Under the pieces are notes generated by a model. The model saw only the letters and a program-made list of their open reading frames with translations, was not told where the DNA came from and searched no databases. 11,561 bases of DNA from Cesiribacter sp. (GTDB lineage: Bacteria; Bacteroidota; Bacteroidia; Cytophagales; Cyclobacteriaceae): NCBI GenBank assembly GCA_030147305.1, contig JASLAE010000259.1, forward strand, positions 1-11,561, written 5' to 3'. A program made the translations under genes and the position numbers. Within the stretch, counting starts at the first letter, position 1. Each line of letters opens with the position of its first letter. Below are positions 5,964 through 11,561 of the stretch, one piece after another.

Positions 5964-8897
5964 TCAGCCCTCAAAATCTTTGAGGTAGAGCAGGAAGGTG
6001 GCGCCTTCACCAGGCTTGCTTTTTACTTCTATTTTTCCACCGGTCTTGGTTACAATATTATTGATCAGGTGCAGGCCAATACCTTTTCCGGCAGCCTGCT
6101 GGGAGAAGCGCTGAAATGGGCGGAAAAGCTTATCCTTGAACTTTTCTACGTCTATGCCTATACCATTATCTGAGAACTCCAGCAGTTTGTACTTTCTGTA
6201 GGCCCGGCAAGTCACATTGATCACCAGCTTCTGGTCTTCTTTGCGGTATTTTATCGCATTGCTGATCAGGTTGCGGTAAAGGCTTTCCAGGTAAAAAGGG
6301 ATAAAGACCAAATCGGTACAATTCTCCAGATGTGCATGGATCTCGTGCGGAATACCCTGCAGCCGATCGCTGAACTCCTGTTGCACCTGTTCAAACACTT
6401 CCTGCAGGTTCAGCGCTCTTGTAGGGCTTTGCTTCAGGCTCTGCAGTTCAATGGAATGAATCATTGCCTGCAAGGTGTTGTCCAGGCGGTGCAGGCTGGT
6501 TTCCATAGACTGCACTACCTTGGTGCCAGTGCCATGTCCGTAAGCGCGCATCAGCTGCAATAAGCCTTTCATGTTTGCTACCGGCGACCGCAGATCATGT
6601 GCTGCAGCATGCACAAAATTATCCAGGTACTGGTTGATCTGGTTTAAGCGGTCGTTTTGCGTTTGCAGTCGCTTGCGCTGCAGTTTGTTTTCGTGTATAT
6701 CGGTGCAGGTACCAAACCATTTGTTAACATTGCCCTCTACATCGGTAACCGGTACACCCCGAGACAGAAACCAGCGGTAGCGTTCGGATTTATGGCGCAG
6801 GCGGTATTCTATCTGGTAATTAAGGTGCTGTTGAACAGCCTTGCGCCAGGCTTTTTCTGTACGGGCTTTGTCTTCCGGATGTACAAATTTAAGCCACTCT
6901 AATTCCTTGGTGGCGCCGGGGGTTTCTCCGGTGTATTCGTACCACTTATTATTAAAGTAGGTAGCTCCGCCATCGGCACGGGTAGTCCATACAATGTGCG
7001 GCAGACTTTCTGCAATGCTCTTGAATTCTTCCGCAGCCAGGCGCTCCCGCTCTCCAGCGATTTTAGCTTCATGCACATCGTTAATTACCCCTACCCATTT
7101 GATGGGAATGCTCTGGCTGTTAAGAATCGGTACAGCCCGGGCAATATGCCAGCGGTACAGACCATAACGGTTGCGTAGGCGCACATTCATCTGCAGGCCT
7201 GGCGCCCAGTCTCTTACCGCTTCCAGCCACTGATGCACTGTTTGGTCGTAGTCATCGGGGTGTACAGCAGATTTCCAGTCTACCTGTTCGGCAGCCTGGT
7301 AGGGCTGGTTGGTATAATCAAAAAACGCATGGTTCAGGAAATCTATCTGCCCATCGGGGCGGGCGGTAAAGATGATTTGTGGGAGGTTTTCTGCCAATAC
7401 CAGGAACTCATGGGCATCCTTCAACTCTTTTTCAATCTCCTGTTCACGACTTACATTGCGCGTTCTGGAGGAGGCACCAATAATTTTGCCGTCTTCATCC
7501 CGGATAGATGAAAAGCTTATTTCATAGTAATGCCGCTCCCTAGTCGGATCGCCAAATTCCTGCAGAATGGTAAACTCCTCTCCCAGCAGCGCACGTTTCA
7601 AGAGGTCTCGGGCATTTTTTAATTCTTCGGGGTAGCTGCCTAAAATATCATTGATGTTGTTTTTTAAGCCAACAGTGACACCAAAAATGCGTTGCATTTC
7701 CTCCTTGAATGCATCATTGTAGGCAATGATCTTTTTTTCTGTATTAAAGGCACATACAAGATCGCGTGTGCCTTCAATGATGGCCCTTAGTTTGGCATTG
7801 GTTTGCTCCAGGGCTTTTTCTTTCTGCACCAGTTCAGAAACATTCCTGGTAATAACCAGTAGGCTGCATATTTCCCCCTTATCATCCAGCTCTGGCACCA
7901 ACAAGCTGTAAATGCTAAGCTGCTCGTTTTGGGGGGTAGTTACCTCACCGGAATAAGTCTTCATTTCGCGTGTTTCCAACGCTTTTTGCAGGCAATCTTC
8001 AAAGCCATCCCAGCTGGGATCGGGAAAGTTTGTTTCTTCGATAGGTTTGCCTAAAAAATATTCTGGCTTATGACCGGTAAAAGCCTCTATGGCCGGGTTG
8101 GCAAATAAATAGCGTAGCTCTTTATCGAAACGGACAATCACATCCGGAATATTCTCTGCAAGGGTACGCCATTGCTGATCTTCTTTCTTTTGATGTAAAA
8201 CGTTGCTGCCCTCTACCATCAGGAATTCCAGCTCACCCTGCAGGTTATATAAAGGCTTAATGGAGAATTTACCCAGGAACTGCATTCCTTCATAAGCTAT
8301 CATCCATTGCTGCTGGTGTAGATGTTCTCCTGCAGCGGCTCTTTGTATAGCCTTCTTGATCTTGTTGGTTTCATTGTCTGGCTGCTGAAAGTACTGGCTT
8401 TCCCATAAGGGTTTGTTCCAGCCCTGTTCCCAGCCTTGCCCCATAAAGTGCTGTGCTGTTTGGTTTACCTCCTGAATATGGCCTGTAGCGTCAGTCAGAA
8501 TCAGGAATAGGGAAGTATTATTAAAAATTGACCAGTAGACTGGAATCTGGCAGGTAGTTGCGGCACTTATCAGGGCGATGCCGGCATCTTCTGCCTGCAC
8601 CAACCGAATATTCTCCTGCACCCATTCATAAATGCCGGATGCTGCCAGAATGCGGTAGGTTAAGGTTATTTCATCGTTCTGTTGTAGCTGTTGTATGGCT
8701 TTGGTCCGCCGAGGCTGGTCGTGCGGGTGCAGCAGGGCCTGCCATTTTTGAGGGGTCAGGGGTTCCTGTATTCCCAAAAATTTTTTGCAGGAAGCAGTAA
8801 ATACGTAATTATCTTCTTCCAGGCTTTGCCACCAGTGCAAGCCGGGAAGCATCGTCAGCAGATCTGTAAAGGCACATAATTGCAAGCCTTGCTCCAT
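5964..8897 (-). CDS. Sensor histidine kinase with six PAS domains
   Basis: This is a soluble kinase of 977 aa with no membrane helix, so it probably senses cytoplasmic signals such as redox state, ligand or light. Six PAS domains run in series at about 18-110, 121-230, 242-355, 368-485, 498-610 and 625-737. The first, fifth and sixth are PAS_3-like, with HP(H/D/E)D in the middle (HPHD, HPDD, HPED) and YxW near the end in the fifth and sixth. A short coiled coil (738-760) leads to HisKA with AHDLRSP (phosphoacceptor His767) and a HATPase with NLISNAIKY, DNGIGID (Asp910) and GKGIGL. The frame is open up to a TTG at 8948, but the ATG at 8897 is preferred: the extra 17 residues are not family-like and would cover a palindrome at 8910-8924. 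A hairpin CCTCAAA/TTTGAGG (5969-5985) lies in the last codons. The gene starts 92 bp after the nitroreductase stop and may share its transcript. No response regulator is adjacent. Confidence 0.93.
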   Translation of the reverse strand: MEQGLQLCAFTDLLTMLPGLHWWQSLEEDNYVFTASCKKFLGIQEPLTPQKWQALLHPHDQPRRTKAIQQLQQNDEITLTYRILAASGIYEWVQENIRLVQAEDAGIALISAATTCQIPVYWSIFNNTSLFLILTDATGHIQEVNQTAQHFMGQGWEQGWNKPLWESQYFQQPDNETNKIKKAIQRAAAGEHLHQQQWMIAYEGMQFLGKFSIKPLYNLQGELEFLMVEGSNVLHQKKEDQQWRTLAENIPDVIVRFDKELRYLFANPAIEAFTGHKPEYFLGKPIEETNFPDPSWDGFEDCLQKALETREMKTYSGEVTTPQNEQLSIYSLLVPELDDKGEICSLLVITRNVSELVQKEKALEQTNAKLRAIIEGTRDLVCAFNTEKKIIAYNDAFKEEMQRIFGVTVGLKNNINDILGSYPEELKNARDLLKRALLGEEFTILQEFGDPTRERHYYEISFSSIRDEDGKIIGASSRTRNVSREQEIEKELKDAHEFLVLAENLPQIIFTARPDGQIDFLNHAFFDYTNQPYQAAEQVDWKSAVHPDDYDQTVHQWLEAVRDWAPGLQMNVRLRNRYGLYRWHIARAVPILNSQSIPIKWVGVINDVHEAKIAGERERLAAEEFKSIAESLPHIVWTTRADGGATYFNNKWYEYTGETPGATKELEWLKFVHPEDKARTEKAWRKAVQQHLNYQIEYRLRHKSERYRWFLSRGVPVTDVEGNVNKWFGTCTDIHENKLQRKRLQTQNDRLNQINQYLDNFVHAAAHDLRSPVANMKGLLQLMRAYGHGTGTKVVQSMETSLHRLDNTLQAMIHSIELQSLKQSPTRALNLQEVFEQVQQEFSDRLQGIPHEIHAHLENCTDLVFIPFYLESLYRNLISNAIKYRKEDQKLVINVTCRAYRKYKLLEFSDNGIGIDVEKFKDKLFRPFQRFSQQAAGKGIGLHLINNIVTKTGGKIEVKSKPGEGATFLLYLKDFEG

Positions 8898-8909
8898 AGG
8901 TAAGGTAGT

Positions 8910-8924
8910 CACACTAAAAGTGTG
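8910..8924 (-). promoter_or_regulatory. Palindrome just upstream of the six-PAS kinase gene
   Basis: CACACT and AGTGTG flank three A residues, a perfect inverted repeat ending 12 bp before the ATG at 8897. It could be an operator or a small hairpin in the leader. No promoter pair was found with confidence in the 92-bp gap. Confidence 0.35.
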
Positions 8925-8989
8925 TAATAAAAAAAGTAATGTATACAACTACTCTTACACAGATACGGGAGTGGCAGAGCAAGGTTGAG

Positions 8990-9583
8990 CTATTCCCTCA
9001 CCCAACGAATTTTATCTGCAATGGGAGAGCGATGTCCTTCAGGCCAGTTGCCTTTAGGAATGCCCAGGTACAGAAAGCCCAGCAGCTGGTCCTGGGGCTC
9101 AAGGCCAAAGAAGGAAAGTGCTTCGGGCCTGTAAGTAATACCGCCACTCCCCCAGTAGCAGCCAATGCCATAAGCGCTGGCGGTTAGCCACATGTTCTGA
9201 ACAGCACAGGCAACTGATTCCGCCTCTTCAATTTCGGGCACTTTTTCCTTTGGGTGGCGGTGCATGCCAATACTAATGATATGAGAGCACAAAAGGGGCG
9301 TATCCTGCAGTTTCTGATACTTTCCTTCCTTGAATGTACCTTCTTTGGTGGCAAGCTCCCGGTAAAGGGCTGCCTGAAAATCTGCCAGGGTTTTTAGTCC
9401 GTTATCAGAAAATACACTAAAACGCCAGGGTTCTGTACGTGCATGTGTGGGTGCCCAATTGGCATTCTCCAACATTTGTTCTACAACAGCGTCGTCAACA
9501 CGTTCTTTAGAAAAACTTACCGGATAAATAGCACGGCGGTAGCTGATCAGCTGGTTTAACTCCTGGGTATCAAATTTTTTCAT
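8990..9583 (-). CDS. Nitroreductase-family FMN oxidoreductase
   Basis: This is a cytoplasmic NAD(P)H-dependent flavoenzyme of 197 aa, close to the length of the short YdjA-like nitroreductases; such enzymes usually act as homodimers with one FMN per active site. The N-terminal SYRRAIYP gives the phosphate-binding Arg pair (R16, R17). NANWAPTHARTEPWRF (about 41-55) is the family's typical second FMN segment, EAESVACAVQNMWLTASAYGIGCYWGSG lies in the middle, and the end LGFLYLGIPKG is characteristic. Natural substrates of such proteins are rarely known; quinones, nitroaromatics and enones are family possibilities. The ATG at 9583 has GCAGGG directly before it. TTACTTTG (minus strand, 9611-9618) is one base from a -7 element and would give a leader of about 20 nt, but no matching -33 box is seen. 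It lies 65 bp after the sigma factor gene and 92 bp before the kinase gene on the same strand, so an operon is possible. Confidence 0.93.
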   Translation of the reverse strand: MKKFDTQELNQLISYRRAIYPVSFSKERVDDAVVEQMLENANWAPTHARTEPWRFSVFSDNGLKTLADFQAALYRELATKEGTFKEGKYQKLQDTPLLCSHIISIGMHRHPKEKVPEIEEAESVACAVQNMWLTASAYGIGCYWGSGGITYRPEALSFFGLEPQDQLLGFLYLGIPKGNWPEGHRSPIADKIRWVRE

Positions 9584-9648
9584 GCCCTGCAGAGGGATCT
9601 AAAAATATTGCAAAGTAAAAAATATTAAAGCTGCCCCGCCAGTTACGC

Positions 9649-10266
9649 TTATTCGGTAAAAGGCATTTTCCGGCGCAGGTCATCCTTAAAATTGTCGATC
9701 AGCCCCAGGAAAGAGCCCTGCCGGCAAGATTCCATAAAAGTTTGCAGGGTATGCTTGTGCTGATCTATGGTAAAAGAAAAGCGTACTTTCTCCTCCTGAA
9801 GCTTAGCCTGCGCCCGGCAGAAAAGCTGGCGGCAATTATCTTTCTTTTTTTCGACGATCTCGGCTATTTCCGCATAATCGAAATTAAAAACTTCACGGAA
9901 AAGATAGACGGTCCGTTCAGAAGGCTCGAGCTTTTGTAACAGTATTTTAAGCGCTTCGGAAACTTCCCCTTCACGCTCGGTAAGGTGCATGTTCAGATCG
10001 AATTGCGCCAGCCACTCTGCGTGCAGCAGCGGGTCAAGCAGCTCTTCTGCACTCTGGCGCAGCCTTTTGAGGTGATTGAGGCAATTATTGATAACCGCCC
10101 GCACCAGGTATGCCTTTAGATTTTCGATCGTCTTAGGCGGCTGGCTCAGAAATTTTAAGAAGGTATCCTGTACGATATCTTCAGCATCCATCATGTTCTT
10201 TACCATGCGCTGCGCAATGGAAATTAACAGGGGCTGGTATTGTATGATAGCGGCTTCGTACGTCAT
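9649..10266 (-). CDS. ECF sigma factor, ECF41-like, with shortened C-terminal domain
   Basis: This is an RNA polymerase sigma-70 factor of the extracytoplasmic function type (205 aa). The sigma-2 region (about 5-72) contains DAEDIVQDTFLKFL. The sigma-4 region (about 112-158) has LEPSERTVYLFREVFNFDYAEIAEIVEKKKDNCRQLFCRAQ, which resembles the ECF41 pattern with its conserved CRQL. In ECF41 proteins a SnoaL-like domain of roughly 100 residues or more follows and controls activity. Here only about 40 residues remain (HKHTLQTFMESCRQGSFLGLIDNFKDD, then the end). The DNA beyond the stop does not continue the domain in an obvious frame. The frame is open to a TTG at 10311, but that codon lies inside the -7 element, upstream of the predicted transcript start, so the ATG at 10266 is chosen. 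No anti-sigma gene is adjacent. The receptor gene upstream ends 65 bp away; a FecI-type link to it is not supported. Confidence 0.87.
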   Translation of the reverse strand: MTYEAAIIQYQPLLISIAQRMVKNMMDAEDIVQDTFLKFLSQPPKTIENLKAYLVRAVINNCLNHLKRLRQSAEELLDPLLHAEWLAQFDLNMHLTEREGEVSEALKILLQKLEPSERTVYLFREVFNFDYAEIAEIVEKKKDNCRQLFCRAQAKLQEEKVRFSFTIDQHKHTLQTFMESCRQGSFLGLIDNFKDDLRRKMPFTE

Positions 10267-10291
10267 GACTAGATTCTTCCCAAAAGGCAAC

Positions 10292-10311
10292 TTGTACCTA
10301 CACTGGTACAA
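10292..10311 (-). promoter_or_regulatory. Inverted repeat over the predicted start of the sigma factor transcript
   Basis: TTGTACC (10292-10298) and GGTACAA (10305-10311) are perfect inverted repeats 6 bp apart. They overlap the end of the -7 element and the predicted start point, a typical place for a repressor to bind. A hairpin at the 5' end of the mRNA is the alternative. Confidence 0.45.
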
Positions 10312-10316
10312 AGATA
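10309..10316 (-). promoter_or_regulatory. -7 promoter element of the sigma factor gene
   Basis: On the minus strand this reads TATCTTTG, a perfect match to the Bacteroidota consensus TAnnTTTG. The predicted transcription start is near 10302, giving a leader of about 36 nt to the ATG at 10266. No TTG box is seen at the usual distance upstream, so the promoter may be weak or need an activator. Confidence 0.5.
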
Positions 10317-10331
10317 ACTAAATATCTTCTT

Positions 10332-11561
10332 TTAATATTTAACCTGTAAGGTTAAATAGAAGTTGCGCCCATCTGCAGGAATTATGCCAGGCCCTGGATA
10401 AGCGGTCGCTCTGCGTGTAAAATACATATTATTACTGAGATTATTAATGCCTGTTTCCAGGCTAAACCATTTCCAGCTGTAAGCGGCTGAAAGGTCCATT
10501 ACATAGAAGGCAGGGATCATCCCAACCACGGCACTGTTGATCTCAGGTGTGTTTTGGGCGTCTGTATACTGTTGGCTCAGATACGTTAGCTGATAGGCAA
10601 GCGATAAATTTTTCTTCCTGAATTCCAGGCCACTCTTCAGGTTAACATCGGGCACAAGTTCTACGCGGTTGCCACTGATGGCACTGATATCTGAGCGCAC
10701 ATAGCGTCCGCGGATCAAAGCCAGGTTTATGTACGCCTCTAATGAAAAACCGGGCGATGGTTTCAGCCATTGCATCACGTCTGTTTGTGCTACGGTTTCA
10801 ATACCCACAATGTGGGCATCCGTTAAGTTTTGCCGAACCCGCACCGGTATATTGCCTTCGGTCTCCAATAAAAAGCCAATCCGGTTGCCGTAGTTTAAGT
10901 AAAAGGCGCTGAGGTCATAAGTAAACTTTGGCGTACTGGCCCTAACGCCCAGATCGGCATTAAAGCCGCTTTCATCCTTTAAGCTGGCAGAAACCCGCTC
11001 GTTTTTATTCACATTGCGCAGGTCTGTGAAGTTTACAGAGCGGTAGTTCTGCGATATATTGCCATAGAGTTCCTGCTCGTGCTTAAGTTTATAGCTAATG
11101 CCCAGCCCAGCCAGCAATACGTCTCTGTTGCTCCTGAGGCTATCGGGAATTGAAACTGTTACCGGCACCAGGTAGCCCTCTTCATTTTGCTGATACCGCA
11201 CTTCCTGGAAGGATCCTGCTGCCCGGGTGCTGATAAGTTCGTAGCGAATGCCGGGCACCAGGCTTAGCCGATTGTTTACATTAAAGATATTTTCCAGAAA
11301 GAATGCAGCATTTTTATTCGGGAACAAGTGATTTACCGAAAGGCTGTCAGCATTCAGAAAGTAAAAGTCTGCCTCCTTTCCTTTATTGGCTGTACCCTGC
11401 AGCTTGGTTGTTTCGCCACGGTAAAGTCGTGTGCCGGCGACCAGGACTGCCGGTTGCCTGCCGGTCTGGTAGTGATGCATCAGGCGAAATTCGCTGCCCA
11501 GGTTGCGGAATTCGTCACTTATCAGCTTACGCTCCGCCTGCTCCGGATCGCGGTCTATACG
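10332..11561 (-). CDS. TonB-dependent receptor, FecA-like, 5' part missing
   Basis: This is the C-terminal 409 residues of an outer-membrane TonB-dependent transporter. The frame stays open to the right edge, so the signal peptide, plug domain and first barrel strands lie outside; an ATG at 11480 is internal. The segment is barrel-like throughout, with alternating strands and aromatic girdles. Landmarks are GTRLYRGETTKLQGTA (the FecA-like loop), AAFFLENIFNVNNRLSLVPGIRYE, ELYGNISQNYRSVNFTDL and GFNADLGVRAS. Near the end come NLSNNMYFTRRATAYPGPGIIPADGRNFYLTLQVKY, with the usual C-terminal aromatic residue. The similarity to ferric citrate and siderophore receptors suggests iron-complex uptake, but the substrate cannot be read from this part. 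Whether it has the N-terminal signalling domain that talks to an anti-sigma factor is not visible. Confidence 0.9.
   Translation of the reverse strand, partial: RIDRDPEQAERKLISDEFRNLGSEFRLMHHYQTGRQPAVLVAGTRLYRGETTKLQGTANKGKEADFYFLNADSLSVNHLFPNKNAAFFLENIFNVNNRLSLVPGIRYELISTRAAGSFQEVRYQQNEEGYLVPVTVSIPDSLRSNRDVLLAGLGISYKLKHEQELYGNISQNYRSVNFTDLRNVNKNERVSASLKDESGFNADLGVRASTPKFTYDLSAFYLNYGNRIGFLLETEGNIPVRVRQNLTDAHIVGIETVAQTDVMQWLKPSPGFSLEAYINLALIRGRYVRSDISAISGNRVELVPDVNLKSGLEFRKKNLSLAYQLTYLSQQYTDAQNTPEINSAVVGMIPAFYVMDLSAAYSWKWFSLETGINNLSNNMYFTRRATAYPGPGIIPADGRNFYLTLQVKY
10336..10358 (-). repeat. Perfect inverted repeat in the last codons of the receptor gene
   Basis: TATTTAACC (10336-10344) and GGTTAAATA (10350-10358) are perfect 9-bp arms with a 5-bp loop, covering the codons just before the stop. 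It can form a hairpin at the end of the receptor mRNA. No T-run follows on the minus strand, so it is not a standard terminator; it may protect the 3' end or pause polymerase. Confidence 0.5.

Noticed and set aside
6330..8879. Several open frames of 60-92 codons opposite the six-PAS kinase
   Set aside because: They are shadows of the kinase codons with no family resemblance, membrane pattern or ribosome binding site.
8898..8948. N-terminal extension of the six-PAS kinase from a TTG at 8948, with a hydrophobic MYTLLFLL start
   Set aside because: The extension is unlike PAS kinase starts, would cover the palindrome, and an ATG lies directly before the recognisable sequence.
10267..10311. Sigma factor start at a TTG at 10311
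   Set aside because: The codon is part of the -7 element TATCTTTG, so it would be upstream of the transcript.
10332..11561. A FecA-FecI-FecR type surface signalling unit formed by the receptor and the sigma factor
   Set aside because: No anti-sigma gene is present, the sigma factor resembles ECF41 rather than FecI, and the receptor's N-terminal signalling region lies outside the window.
1..11561. CRISPR array, insertion sequence, tRNA or rRNA
   Set aside because: No spaced direct repeats, transposase, terminal repeats or RNA gene structure was seen on either strand.

Overview
The window looks like a chromosomal segment of a Bacteroidota bacterium, most likely of the order Cytophagales. The signs are a TonB-dependent receptor, a lipoprotein with acidic residues after the lipidated cysteine, PAS-rich histidine kinases, the AraC family with an HMA-like N-terminus, and promoter matches of the Bacteroidota type (TAnnTTTG at about -7). 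No mobile element, CRISPR array, rRNA or tRNA was seen. The assignment rests on these family signatures, not on a database search.

Left part (1-3366): the 3' part of a PAS/coiled-coil histidine kinase runs rightward off the left edge. It overlaps by 48 bp, tail to tail, a leftward UbiA-family membrane prenyltransferase. Only 42 bp from the prenyltransferase start, a type III polyketide synthase with an intact Cys-His-Asn triad begins in the opposite direction. The divergent pair suggests a small pathway to a prenylated phenolic or pyrone lipid. No methyltransferase or oxidoreductase is next to it.

Middle part (3367-5963): a long, nearly perfect bidirectional terminator separates the synthase from a leftward gene for an ice-binding (DUF3494) lipoprotein with an Ig-like spacer domain. 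Upstream of that, on the same strand, is an AT-rich AraC-family regulator gene that appears to start with TTG. A 397-bp gene-free stretch with a terminator-like stem-loop follows.

Right part (5964-11561): all genes run leftward. In transcription order they are a truncated TonB-dependent receptor (5' end off the right edge), an ECF41-like sigma factor whose C-terminal domain is cut short, an FMN nitroreductase, and a 977-residue histidine kinase with six PAS domains. The gaps are 65, 65 and 92 bp, so the last three may be cotranscribed. The sigma gene also has its own good -7 element with a palindrome over the predicted transcription start. No response regulator or anti-sigma factor is in the window, so both kinases and the sigma factor lack visible partners.
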